Assembly (NCBI GenBank): GCA_947442105.1
Contig: CANEVH010000013.1
Span: forward strand, 1-64,000
Length of the DNA stretch: 64,000 nt
Origin: Comamonadaceae bacterium
Lineage (GTDB): Bacteria > Pseudomonadota > Gammaproteobacteria > Burkholderiales > Burkholderiaceae_C
Reading direction: 5' to 3'
The translations under genes were made by a program, and so were the position numbers. Below are positions 19,922-28,861 of the stretch, one piece after another (the first letter of the stretch is position 1; every line of letters begins with the position of its first letter). The notes under the pieces were generated by a model. The model had not been told where the DNA came from, did no database searches, and saw only the letters and a program-made list of their open reading frames with translations.

Positions 19922-20806
19922 ATGCCACTCGACACCATCACCGCTGGCGTGCTTGAAGTCACCTACCAAGAAAGCGGCCCGCGCTCCGGCCCGCCGGTGG
20001 TCTTGTTGCACGGTTTTCCCTATGACGTACACGCTTGCAGCGCGGCGGCAGCTTTGCTGGCCGACGCCGGTTGCCGGGTGATTGCGCCGTATTTGCGCGG
20101 CTTTGGCCCGACCCGCTTTTTGCACGCCAGCACACCGCGCTCGGGCCAGCAGGCGGCGCTGGCGTTTGACTTGTTGGCGCTGCTCGACGCCCTGGCCATT
20201 TCCAGCGCCGTGCTGGCGGGCTACGACTGGGGCGGGAGGGCTGCCTGCATACTGGCCGCGCTGCACCCCGAGCGCGTGCGCGGTCTGGTCTCGGGCAATG
20301 GCTACAACATCCAGAACATCGCCAGCGCCATGCAAGCGCAGTCGCCCGAAAACGAGCTGCGCCTGTGGTACCAGTACTACCTGCACGGCGCGCGCGGCGC
20401 GGCCGGGCTGGCGCAAAACCGCCAGGCCTTTTGCAAGCTTTTGTGGCGCCTCTGGTCACCCAACTGGCAGTTTGACGACGCCACCTTTGAAACAAGCGCC
20501 GCCGCCTTTGACAACCCCGACTTTGTGGAGGTGGTGGTCCACTCCTACCGCCACCGCTTTGGCCTGGTGGCCGGTGACCCGGCGCTCGACGACTGGGAGC
20601 GCGCGCTGGCCGCGCAGCCGCCTATTGGCGTACCCACGATTGCCATTGACGGCGCGGGCGACGGGGTCATGGCGCTGGGCGGCTCGGTCCGTCATGGTCA
20701 CCACTTCACCGGCGCCTACGCGCACCGCGTGCTGCCAGTGGTCGGGCACAACCTGCCACAAGAAGCACCCGCCGACTTTGCCGCTGCGGTGTTGGCTCTG
20801 TTGTAG
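19922..20806 (+). CDS. Alpha/beta hydrolase with Asp nucleophile (epoxide hydrolase / dehalogenase type)
   Basis: 294 residues. The oxyanion motif is HGFP (30-33), and the nucleophile elbow is GYDWGG with D102 in place of Ser, as in epoxide hydrolases and haloalkane dehalogenases. The base is His276 (VVGHNLP). The helical cap lies about 130-210 (WYQYYLHGARG). The reaction is therefore probably opening of an epoxide or carbon-halogen bond through a covalent aspartyl ester; the substrate is unknown. It stands alone, upstream of the RND efflux operon. Confidence 0.88.
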   Translation: MPLDTITAGVLEVTYQESGPRSGPPVVLLHGFPYDVHACSAAAALLADAGCRVIAPYLRGFGPTRFLHASTPRSGQQAALAFDLLALLDALAISSAVLAGYDWGGRAACILAALHPERVRGLVSGNGYNIQNIASAMQAQSPENELRLWYQYYLHGARGAAGLAQNRQAFCKLLWRLWSPNWQFDDATFETSAAAFDNPDFVEVVVHSYRHRFGLVAGDPALDDWERALAAQPPIGVPTIAIDGAGDGVMALGGSVRHGHHFTGAYAHRVLPVVGHNLPQEAPADFAAAVLALL

Positions 20807-20920
20807 CGCGCGCACCGCCGCCTTGCGATCTCGCAAAAGCGCCACCCTCGCCGTTTAAACTGATTTGTAGTTTCGCGCCCTCCAAGGTGCCCCTTCTTCT
20901 TTCACTGATCGCCCCCGACC

Positions 20921-22243
20921 ATGCACCTGCTCAACACCCCTTCTTTAAGCCGCACGGCGCCGCGCGCCCTCTTGGCCCTGAACACCTTGGCGCTAGCCGC
21001 GCTGCTGGCCGCTTGCGGACCCGGCACGCCGCCAGCGGGTGGCCCCGGTGCGGGAGGTGGCGCGCCGCCGCCGGCCGAAGTGGGCGTGGTGACCGTCAGC
21101 ACGGGCGATGTGGGGTTGGTCACTGAGTTGCCGGGCCGCCTGGAGGCCTCGCGGGTAGCCCAGGTGCGGGCGCGTGCGGCCGGCATTTTGCAGAAGCGCC
21201 TCTTTGACGAAGGCAGCACCGTCAAAGCCGGGCAGGTCTTATTTGAGATTGACGACGCGCCCTACAAAGCCGCCCTGGACAGCGCCACAGCCAGCGTGGC
21301 CAAGGCCGAGGCCAACCTGATGCAAGCCAGCGCGCTGGCCAAGCGCTACGAGCCGCTGGCCGCCGCCAAAGCCGTGAGCCAGCAAGAACTGGTGGCCGCC
21401 CAAGCCGCCCAAAAACAAGCCGAAGCCGATGTGGCCGTGGCCAAGGCCGCCGCACAGACCGCGCGCATCAACCTGAACTACGCCGCCGTCACCGCCCCGA
21501 TTGCAGGCCGCATTGGCCGCGCGCTGGTCACCGAAGGCGCCTTGGTGGGCCAGGGCGAGGCCACACCGCTGGCGGTGGTGCAACAGACCCACCCCATGTA
21601 TGTGAACTTCACCCAGTCGGCCGGCGACGTGATGAAGCTGCGCCAGGCGCTGGACGCGGGCAAACTCAAGCGTGCCAACGGCAGCCAGGCCGCCAGCGTG
21701 CGCCTGGTGTTAGAGGACGGCAGCGAATACGCCCGCGCCGGGCGCTTGCTGTTCTCGGACCTGACGGTGGACGCCACTTCGGGCCAGATCACCCTGCGCG
21801 CGGAGGTGCCCAACCCAGACGGCATGCTCTTGCCCGGCCTGTATGTGCGGGTGCGCATAGAGCAAGCCCAGGCCAGCAACGCCATCGTGCTGCCCCAGCA
21901 GGCGGTAACGCGCTCGGCCCAAGGCGACACGGTGATGGTGGTGGGTGCGGACGGCAAGGTCAAACCCCGCCCGGTGAAGGTGGGTGGCCAGCAGCGCAAC
22001 CATTGGGTCATTTTGGACGGCCTGGAAAGCGGCGAACAGGTGATGGTGGACGGCTTTCAAAAGCTGCGCGGTGACGCGCCAGTCAAGCCCGTGCCCTGGG
22101 TGGCACCGGGCAGCAAGCCCGCAACGGCTGCCAGCGCCCCGGCGAGCGGCAGTTCTGCGCCCACGCCCGCAGGCAGCGCCGCTACGGCTCCGGCCACTTC
22201 GACCCCTTCTGCTGCCCCGGCTGCCTCAGCCGCCAGCCGCTAG
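20921..22243 (+). CDS. RND efflux periplasmic adaptor (AcrA/MexA family lipoprotein)
   Basis: 440 residues. The lipoprotein signal has lipobox LLAAC with lipidated C32. It then shows the barrel-sandwich lipoyl halves around a coiled-coil hairpin (rich in Ala, Lys and Gln, AKAEANLMQASALAKRYEPL), a beta-barrel, and a Pro/Ala/Ser-rich tail. It links the inner-membrane pump to the outer-membrane channel in a tripartite multidrug exporter. It is first gene of a three-gene operon. No local TetR/MarR repressor is present on either side. Confidence 0.95.
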   Translation: MHLLNTPSLSRTAPRALLALNTLALAALLAACGPGTPPAGGPGAGGGAPPPAEVGVVTVSTGDVGLVTELPGRLEASRVAQVRARAAGILQKRLFDEGSTVKAGQVLFEIDDAPYKAALDSATASVAKAEANLMQASALAKRYEPLAAAKAVSQQELVAAQAAQKQAEADVAVAKAAAQTARINLNYAAVTAPIAGRIGRALVTEGALVGQGEATPLAVVQQTHPMYVNFTQSAGDVMKLRQALDAGKLKRANGSQAASVRLVLEDGSEYARAGRLLFSDLTVDATSGQITLRAEVPNPDGMLLPGLYVRVRIEQAQASNAIVLPQQAVTRSAQGDTVMVVGADGKVKPRPVKVGGQQRNHWVILDGLESGEQVMVDGFQKLRGDAPVKPVPWVAPGSKPATAASAPASGSSAPTPAGSAATAPATSTPSAAPAASAASR

Positions 22244-22255
22244 GACGCCCCCGCC

Positions 22256-25200
22256 ATGGCCAAATTTTTTATCGACCGTCCCATTTTTGCCTGGGTGATT
22301 GCGCTCTTCATCATGGTGATGGGCGCGGTGTCTATTACCCAGTTGCCGATTGCGCAGTACCCGCCGGTGGCGCCGCCGTCCATCGTGGTCAGTGCGGCCT
22401 ATCCTGGTGCCTCGGCGCAGACTTTGGAGGACGCGGTCCTGTCTGTGATCGAGCGCGAAATGAACGGCGCGCCCGGCCTGATTTACATGGAGTCGGTGGC
22501 GCAGGCCGACGGCTCGGGCACGATTACCCTGAGTTTTCAGCCCGGCACCAGCCCCGACCTGGCGCAGGTGGAGGTGCAAAACCGCCTGGGCCGTGCCACG
22601 CCGCGCTTGCCGCAGGCCGTCACGCAACAAGGCGTGCGGGTGGACAAGGCGCGCAGCAACTTTTTGCTGTTTGCCATCCTCAATTCGGACGACCCGGCCT
22701 GGGACCCGGTGGCGCTAGGCGACTACGCCGCGCGCAACGTGCTGCCCGAGCTGCAACGCGTGCCCGGCGTGGGCCAGGCCCAGCTGTTTGGCACCGAGCG
22801 CGCCATGCGCGTCTGGATAGACCCGGCCAAGCTGCAAGGCTACAACCTGTCGGCCACCGACGTGAACAACGCCATCCGGGCGCAAAACGTGCAGGTGTCG
22901 GCCGGAGAGATTGGCAGCCTGCCCAATGTGGCGGGCCAGGGCGTGGCGGCCACCGTCATCGTCAACGGCCAGTTCAGCAGCCCCGAGCAGTTTGGCCGCA
23001 TCGTGCTGCGCGCCAATGCCGATGGATCTACCGTGCGCCTCAAAGACGTTGCGCGCATTGCGCTAGGCGGCCAAAGCTACGCCACCTCGGCGCGCCTGAA
23101 CGGCAAACCGTCTACCGGCATCGGCGTCCAGCTCTCGCCCACGGGCAACGCCATTGCCACGGCCAAAGCCGTGCGTGCGCGCATGAGTGAATTGGAAAAG
23201 TTTTTCCCCAAGGGCATGGGCTGGACCATTCCCTACGACAGTTCGCGCTTTGTCGATATCTCTATCCGCCAGGTCACCGAGACGCTGATTGAGGCCGTGG
23301 CGCTGGTGTTTTTGGTGATGTACCTGTTTTTGCAAAACTGGCGCTACACGGTGATACCGACCATCGTGGTGCCGGTGGCGCTGCTGGGCACCTTTGCCTC
23401 GCTGCTGGCCCTGGGCTTTTCCATCAATGTGCTGACCATGTTTGGCATGGTGCTGGTGATCGGCATTGTGGTGGACGACGCGATTGTGGTGGTGGAGAAC
23501 GTCGAGTGCATCATGAGTGAAGAGGGCTTGTCGCCCGTAGAGGCCACGCGCAAGGCTATGGGGCAGATTTCGGGCGCCATTATTGGTGTGACGGTGGTGC
23601 TGATTTCGGTGTTTGTGCCGCTGGCGTTTTTTGCGGGTTCGGTGGGCAATGTGTACCGCCAGTTTGCGGCGGTGATGGGCATCTCGATTGCGTTTTCAGC
23701 GCTGATGGCGCTGACGCTCACGCCGGCCTTGTGTGCCACTTTGCTGCTGCCCATGCAAAAAGGCCAGCACCACGCCAGGGGCGGCTTCTTCGGGTGGTTT
23801 AACCGGGGCTTTACCCGCACCGCCAAGGGCTACGAGCGTGGCGTGGCGCGCATGCTGCCGCGCGCGGCGCGCTACCTGCTGATTTATGCGGCCATTGTGG
23901 GCGCAGCGGCCGTGGTGTACCAGCGCTTGCCCACGTCCTTCCTGCCCAACGAAGACCAAGGCACCCTGCTGGTCAATGTGCAACTGCCGCCCGGCGCAAC
24001 GCAGGAGCGCACGCGCGCGGTGATGCAGCAGGTGGAAGGCTTCATGCTCAAGCAGCCCGAGGTGCAAAGCATGGTGTCGGTGCTGGGCTTTAGCTTCTCC
24101 GGCCTGGGGCAAAACGCCGCACTGGCCTTTGTCACCCTGAAAGACTGGAAAGAGCGGCCCAGCCCCGGCAATTCGGCGCAGGCGCTGGCCGGGCGGGCCT
24201 TTGGCGCGCTCTCGGGCATTCGGGACGCGTTCATCTTTCCGCTCAGCCCGCCGCCCATTCCCGAGTTGGGCACCGCCTCAGGCTTTAACTTCCGCCTGCA
24301 AGACCGCGCCGGTCTAGGCCACGACGCGCTCCTAGCAGCACGCAACCAGTTGCTGGGCATGGCGTCCAAAAGCACGGTCATCACCCAGGTGCGCCCCGAC
24401 GGTCTGGAAGACGCGCCGCAACTGCAGCTCGACATTGACCGCGACAAGGCGCAGGCCTTGGGCGTGGGCTTTGACGCCATCAACGCAGTGATTTCTACCG
24501 CGCTGGGCTCGGCCTACATCAACGACTTTCCCAGCGCCGGGCGCTTGCAGCGGGTGGTGGTGCAGGCCGACGCACCCGCGCGCATGCAGCCCGACGATTT
24601 GCTGCGCCTGAGCGTGCTCAATGCGCGCGGCCAGTCGGTGCCGTTTTCGGCCTTTGCCAGCACGCGCTGGATCAAGGGCGCCATGCAAACCGTGCGCTAC
24701 AACGGCTACCCCGCCATGCGCATTAGCGGCAGCGCCGCACCCGGCTTTAGCACCGGGGACGCCATGGCCGAGATGGAAAAGCTCGCCGCCCAGTTGCCCG
24801 CTGGCTTTGGCTATGAGTGGACCGGCCTGTCGCGCGAAGAAAAGCTGGCCGGTTCGCAGTCGCTCATCCTGTACAGCTTTGCCATTCTTGCGGTGTTTTT
24901 GTGCCTAGCGGCGCTGTACGAGAGCTGGTCGATTCCCTTGGCGGTGATTTTGGTCGTGCCGCTGGGCGTGGTTGGCGTGCTGCTGGCCACGCTGCTGCGC
25001 GGCTATGCCAACGACGTGTACTTTCAGGTCGGGCTGATCACCATCATCGGTCTGTCGGCCAAGAACGCGATTCTGATCATCGAGTTTGCCAAAGACCTGC
25101 AAGCCCAGGGCAAGGGGCTGATCGAGTCGGCCCTGGCCGCAGCGCACCTGCGCTTTCGCCCGATTGTGATGACGTCCATGGCCTTTACCCTGGGCGTACT

Positions 25201-25420
25201 GCCGCTGGCCTTGTCCAGCGGCGCGGGCTCGGCCAGCCAGCGGGTGATTGGCACCGGCGTGATTGGCGGCATGTTGACCGGCACCGTCTTGGCGGTGGTG
25301 TTTGTGCCGGTCTTTTTTGTGGTGGTGCGCGGCCTGTTCAAGGGCAGCAAACGCCAACACGATGTCCACGCCGCACAGGCCGCGCACCTGGGAACGCAGG
25401 GGGCGCACAGCGATGAATAA
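22256..25420 (+). CDS. RND multidrug efflux permease (AcrB/MexB type, HAE1)
   Basis: 1054 residues, the normal HAE1 length. It begins MAKFFIDRPIFAWVIALFIM, with twelve membrane helices, two large periplasmic loops, and the proton-relay helix GIVVDDAIVVVENV with the paired Asp. It exports hydrophobic or amphiphilic drugs by proton antiport. It begins 12 bp after the adaptor gene. The distal end overlaps the outer-membrane factor gene by 8 bp, consistent with one transcript. Confidence 0.97.
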   Translation: MAKFFIDRPIFAWVIALFIMVMGAVSITQLPIAQYPPVAPPSIVVSAAYPGASAQTLEDAVLSVIEREMNGAPGLIYMESVAQADGSGTITLSFQPGTSPDLAQVEVQNRLGRATPRLPQAVTQQGVRVDKARSNFLLFAILNSDDPAWDPVALGDYAARNVLPELQRVPGVGQAQLFGTERAMRVWIDPAKLQGYNLSATDVNNAIRAQNVQVSAGEIGSLPNVAGQGVAATVIVNGQFSSPEQFGRIVLRANADGSTVRLKDVARIALGGQSYATSARLNGKPSTGIGVQLSPTGNAIATAKAVRARMSELEKFFPKGMGWTIPYDSSRFVDISIRQVTETLIEAVALVFLVMYLFLQNWRYTVIPTIVVPVALLGTFASLLALGFSINVLTMFGMVLVIGIVVDDAIVVVENVECIMSEEGLSPVEATRKAMGQISGAIIGVTVVLISVFVPLAFFAGSVGNVYRQFAAVMGISIAFSALMALTLTPALCATLLLPMQKGQHHARGGFFGWFNRGFTRTAKGYERGVARMLPRAARYLLIYAAIVGAAAVVYQRLPTSFLPNEDQGTLLVNVQLPPGATQERTRAVMQQVEGFMLKQPEVQSMVSVLGFSFSGLGQNAALAFVTLKDWKERPSPGNSAQALAGRAFGALSGIRDAFIFPLSPPPIPELGTASGFNFRLQDRAGLGHDALLAARNQLLGMASKSTVITQVRPDGLEDAPQLQLDIDRDKAQALGVGFDAINAVISTALGSAYINDFPSAGRLQRVVVQADAPARMQPDDLLRLSVLNARGQSVPFSAFASTRWIKGAMQTVRYNGYPAMRISGSAAPGFSTGDAMAEMEKLAAQLPAGFGYEWTGLSREEKLAGSQSLILYSFAILAVFLCLAALYESWSIPLAVILVVPLGVVGVLLATLLRGYANDVYFQVGLITIIGLSAKNAILIIEFAKDLQAQGKGLIESALAAAHLRFRPIVMTSMAFTLGVLPLALSSGAGSASQRVIGTGVIGGMLTGTVLAVVFVPVFFVVVRGLFKGSKRQHDVHAAQAAHLGTQGAHSDE

Positions 25421-26831
25421 GCCAAACCCCACCATGACACGCTTTCGCCCCCTCTTTGGCCTAACTCTTTTGGCCAGCGCCCTAGCGCTGGTGGGCTGCG
25501 GCACGCCCGCTGACTTCGCCCGGCCAGTGGCGCCGATTGCGCCGCAATGGCCCGCCAGCGCCCAGGTGGCAGACAGCACCCCAGCGGGCGAGTTGCTGCC
25601 TTGGCGCAGCTACTTTACCGACCCGGCGCTGCAAAGCCTGATTGCGCTGGCGCTGGAACACAACCGCGACCTGCGCGTGGCGGCCCTGAACATCGCCCAA
25701 GCCCGCGCCCAACTGGGCTTGCGCAGCGCCGACCAGTTGCCCACACTGAACGCCGCCTTGGGCCTGAACCGGGGGCCCAACTCCAGCGGCAGCTTGGGCA
25801 CCACCTGGAGCGCCGGTTTGCTGCTTAGCAGCTACGAGCTGGACTTTTTTGGCCGCGTGGCCAGCCTCAAAGAGCAGGCGCTGGCCCAATACCTGGCGTC
25901 TGAAGAGGCGCGCCGCACCGCGCAAATCAGCCTGATTGCCACCGTGGCGCAGGCCTGGATGGGTCTGGGCGCGGACGAACGCCTGCTGCGCCTGGCGCAA
26001 GACACGCTGGCCTCGCGCGAGGCCAGTTTGCAACTGGTGGCGCTGCGCTTCGAACACGGCGTCTCGTCTGAGCTAGACCTGCGCCTGGCCCAGTCCCTGG
26101 TGCAAGGCGCACGCGTAAGCATTGCGCAACTTCAGCGCCAGCGCGCGCTGGACGAAAACGCGCTGGTGCTGCTTTTGGGCCAGCCACTGGCGCCAGCGGA
26201 AGCCGCGCTCTTGGGCGCTGAGGCGCAGTCCATCCGCCTTCCCGCACTGCCCGCAGGTTTGCCGTCCGAGCTACTGACCCGCCGCGCCGACATTCGCCAG
26301 GCTGAACAGCAGCTCGCAGCCGCCAACGCCAGCATCGGCGCCGCACGCGCCGCCTACTTTCCGCGTATTGCGCTCACCGCCAGCGCGGGCAGCGCCAGCA
26401 GCGAGTTGGGCTCCCTGTTCAAGGATGGGGCTTGGGGCTACACCTTTGTTCCCCAGTTGCTCATGCCCTTGTTTGACGGCGGGCGCAACGACGCCAACCT
26501 GGCCGCCGCCAAAGCGGGCTTTGACATGGCCGTGGCGCAGTACGAAAAAGCCATCCAAGCCGCGTTTCGCGAAGTGGCCGACGCCTTGGCCGCGCGCGCA
26601 AGCTGGGAGCGCCAGTTGCAAGCGCAAACCGCGCTGGCGCAAGCCGACAGCGAGCGCCTGGCACTCACCCGCCTGCGCCTGGACAACGGCGCGTCCAACC
26701 AGCTCGATTGGCTAGACGCGCAGCGCACCGCCTTTGCCAGCCAACAGGGGCTGATTGCGGCGCAACTGGCGGTGTTGCAAAGCCAGGCGACGCTGTACAA
26801 GGTGCTGGGCGGCGGGACACAAGAGCCTTAA
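25413..26831 (+). CDS. Outer-membrane efflux lipoprotein (OprM/NodT family)
   Basis: 472 residues from the ATG at 25413 overlapping the permease stop; an alternative ATG lies at 25434. A lipoprotein signal ends at the lipobox LVGC (C29), followed by the two repeated OEP domains (WRSYFTDPALQSLIALAL; LLTRRADIRQAEQQLAAANA). It forms the trimeric exit duct of the tripartite RND pump encoded by the two upstream genes. Pump, adaptor and channel are all present, so the system looks complete. Confidence 0.95.
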   Translation: MNKPNPTMTRFRPLFGLTLLASALALVGCGTPADFARPVAPIAPQWPASAQVADSTPAGELLPWRSYFTDPALQSLIALALEHNRDLRVAALNIAQARAQLGLRSADQLPTLNAALGLNRGPNSSGSLGTTWSAGLLLSSYELDFFGRVASLKEQALAQYLASEEARRTAQISLIATVAQAWMGLGADERLLRLAQDTLASREASLQLVALRFEHGVSSELDLRLAQSLVQGARVSIAQLQRQRALDENALVLLLGQPLAPAEAALLGAEAQSIRLPALPAGLPSELLTRRADIRQAEQQLAAANASIGAARAAYFPRIALTASAGSASSELGSLFKDGAWGYTFVPQLLMPLFDGGRNDANLAAAKAGFDMAVAQYEKAIQAAFREVADALAARASWERQLQAQTALAQADSERLALTRLRLDNGASNQLDWLDAQRTAFASQQGLIAAQLAVLQSQATLYKVLGGGTQEP

Positions 26832-26869
26832 GCAGGGCCGAGACGCGTGCAGTTCCACAGACTATGGTG

Positions 26870-26882
26870 TCTACAATGTAGA
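26870..26882. promoter_or_regulatory. mazEF operator/-10 overlap
   Basis: TCTACA-A-TGTAGA is a perfect inverted repeat 20 bp before the mazE start. It covers the likely -10 element TACAAT (26872-26877). This position fits autorepression of the pair by MazE or the MazE-MazF complex. No good -35 is visible. Confidence 0.6.
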
Positions 26883-26902
26883 TACTTTTACGAAGGGTTT
26901 TT

Positions 26903-27145
26903 ATGGAAGCCGTCATCCGCAAATGGGGCAATAGCCCGGCACTGCGCCTGCCCAGCGCGGTGTTGAAAGAGGCGGGCTACACGCTTGAGCAAAAAGTGGA
27001 GCTTGTCGTTTCACGCGGGCGCATCGTGATCCAGCCCTCAGACAAGATGGCCTACCACTTGGACGATCTGCTGGCAGGCATTACCGACGCGAACGCGCAC
27101 GGCGAATTCAGCTTTGGCGAGCCGGTTGGCAAAGAGGCCTGGTAA
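26903..27145 (+). CDS. mazE: MazE-family antitoxin
   Basis: 80 residues. The N-terminal AbrB-like swapped-hairpin DNA-binding domain is VIRKWGNSPALRLPSAVLKEA, followed by an acidic, flexible C-terminus (HLDDLLAGITDANAHGEF) that would wrap the toxin. It neutralises MazF and represses the operon. The ribosome site GAAGG is 11 bp upstream. Its stop overlaps the mazF start as TAATG. Confidence 0.95.
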   Translation: MEAVIRKWGNSPALRLPSAVLKEAGYTLEQKVELVVSRGRIVIQPSDKMAYHLDDLLAGITDANAHGEFSFGEPVGKEAW

Positions 27146-27489
27146 TGGCCTCGCGCGGCTATGTTCCGGACGCCAGCGACGTGGTCTGGCTGGAGTTTGA
27201 CCCCCAAGCCGGCCATGAGCAAGCAGGCCATCGCCCTGCCTTGGTGATCAGCCCGGCGAGCTACAACGGTAAAACGGGCCTGATGGTGTGCTGTCCCCTG
27301 AGCACCCAAATCAAAGGCTACCCGTTTGAGGTGCGGACCCAAGTCGACGGTGTGGACTGCGCCATCTTGTCAGACCAAGTCAAATCCTTGGATTGGAAAG
27401 TGCGCAAGGCCAAGAAAAAGGCCGTGGTGCCGGCGGACGTGATGTTGCACGTCAAGGCCAAGATGAAAGCCCTGCTCATGATTGCTTGA
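27145..27489 (+). CDS. mazF: MazF/PemK-family mRNA interferase toxin
   Basis: 114 residues with the close MazF pattern HRPALVISPASYNGKTG (catalytic Arg region), CPLSTQIKGYPFEV, and SDQVKSLDWKVRKAKKK. It is very similar to E. coli MazF/ChpB across its length, so it is predicted to cut single-stranded mRNA at a short sequence; the cut site cannot be inferred. It is translationally coupled to mazE by the TAATG overlap. It is full length with no visible inactivating change. Confidence 0.95.
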   Translation: MASRGYVPDASDVVWLEFDPQAGHEQAGHRPALVISPASYNGKTGLMVCCPLSTQIKGYPFEVRTQVDGVDCAILSDQVKSLDWKVRKAKKKAVVPADVMLHVKAKMKALLMIA

Positions 27490-27550
27490 GACGATGCCCT
27501 ACGCGCCGCTCGCTTCTGCGACGGCCCCCGCCCTTAACTTTCTTCAAAGC

Positions 27551-27623
27551 GCGCAGCACCGCCAATCATGAAAGTGGTTTCCCGGTAACGTAAAAAGTAC
27601 TTTCATGATGGAAGCCGCTGCGC
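27551..27623. repeat. CTTTCATGATGG-family repeat, double copy in inverted orientation
   Basis: Two 25-bp arms in inverted orientation (27551-27575 and 27599-27623) share GCGCAGC and TCATGAAAGT / ACTTTCATGA, with 23 bp between. It lies between mazF and the DMT exporter. The same unit recurs at 39.8, 51.2, 53.0 and 64.0 kb. Confidence 0.75.
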
Positions 27624-27690
27624 TCCTTCCTGCAAGTTTGCGTAGCCCAAGCTGGCGCCGACCCCTGGCTGCCCTACACCTATTTATTCC

Positions 27691-28548
27691 ATGCCCGCCC
27701 GCCTTTCCCGCCTCTTTCCCCTGCTCTTTGTCGTCCTGTGGTCCACCGGCTTTATCGGCGCACGCCTGGGCCTGCCGCACACCGAGCCGCTGACTTTTTT
27801 GTTCGTGCGCTACGCGGCGGTGGTTCTGCTGATGCTGGCCATTGCGCTGGCCAGCCGCGCGCCCTGGCCCCAGGGCGCACGCGCTTGGCTCCATATCGGC
27901 GTGTCGGGTTTGCTGGTGCACGGCGTGTACTTGGGCGGCGTGTTTATCGCCATCTCCCTGGGCTTGCCCGCAGGGGTGGCCGCGCTGGTGGTGGGCGTGC
28001 AGCCGCTGCTCACTGCCGTAGGCGCGGGCTGGCTGCTGGGCGAGACGGTGCTGCGCCGCCAATGGCTGGGCCTGCTGCTGGGGCTGGCGGGCGTGGCGCT
28101 GGTGGTGGCGAACAAGCTGGGGACGGTTTTTCCGGTGCAGGCCTTGCTGCCCTGCGTGGTGGCGCTGTTGGCCATTACTGCAGGCACGCTGTACCAAAAG
28201 CGGTTTTGCCCCGCCTTTGACTGGCGCACAGGCGCCGTCGCCCAGTTTGTGCCCACGGCGCTGGCCACCGGCCTGTGCGCCTGGCTGTTTGAAACCGGGC
28301 GCATGGACCCGACCGGCGAGCTGGTGTTCGCCCTGGTCTGGCTGGTGCTGGTGCTGTCGGTGGGCGCCGTCAGCCTGCTCAACTGGCTGATCCGCCAAAG
28401 CAGCGCGGTCAACATCGCCAGCCTCTTCTACCTGGTGCCGCCCTGCACTGCCATCGTGGCGTGGGCACTGTTTGGCGAGTCGTTCTCGCCGCTAGCGCTA
28501 GGCGGCATGGCGCTGGTGGTGGGCGGGGTGTATTTGGCGCGGAAGTAG
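27691..28548 (+). CDS. EamA/DMT-family transporter
   Basis: 285 residues with ten predicted membrane helices arranged as two EamA repeats (LFPLLFVVLWSTGFIGARLG at the start; a second repeat from about residue 150). It is a drug/metabolite transporter of the RhaT-like exporter type in the inner membrane. The substrate is not deducible. It has a short ribosome-site-poor leader and is a single gene. Confidence 0.9.
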   Translation: MPARLSRLFPLLFVVLWSTGFIGARLGLPHTEPLTFLFVRYAAVVLLMLAIALASRAPWPQGARAWLHIGVSGLLVHGVYLGGVFIAISLGLPAGVAALVVGVQPLLTAVGAGWLLGETVLRRQWLGLLLGLAGVALVVANKLGTVFPVQALLPCVVALLAITAGTLYQKRFCPAFDWRTGAVAQFVPTALATGLCAWLFETGRMDPTGELVFALVWLVLVLSVGAVSLLNWLIRQSSAVNIASLFYLVPPCTAIVAWALFGESFSPLALGGMALVVGGVYLARK

Positions 28549-28861
28549 GGGCCAGGTTGCGCACACGCGGCTTTGCTAGAAGTGTGGCGGCGCTCAGCCC
28601 GTCCATTTAGATGCCGAAAAGTGATTGATGGCCTTTTAAGCGCTAATTTGGTAACTATCGGTAAGATGGTCGCGCCAAACTTAAGAGCGACAAGGTAAGA
28701 ACCACTTTTGGTGCCGAGTTCGCCAAGCCCTTGGTGTGCTTGACGACGCGGGGCCGGGCGACCGGGTGCTGTTTGTTTGCCTGGTTTTGGTGGCGTTAAC
28801 TTTCACTTTTGCAGACCCTGTTGGAAGCCCGATTTCTCTCAACTAACTTCGCCCTATTCCC
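28549..28861. other. Intergenic region before the patatin gene
   Basis: 313 bp, AT-richer than the surroundings around 28606-28700. No coding frame, tRNA or hairpin-terminator was recognised. It probably contains the promoter of the patatin gene. Confidence 0.5.

Noticed and set aside
22226-25579. Several long frames antisense or out of phase in the RND permease
   Set aside because: All overlap the permease gene, show biased composition and contain no known motif.
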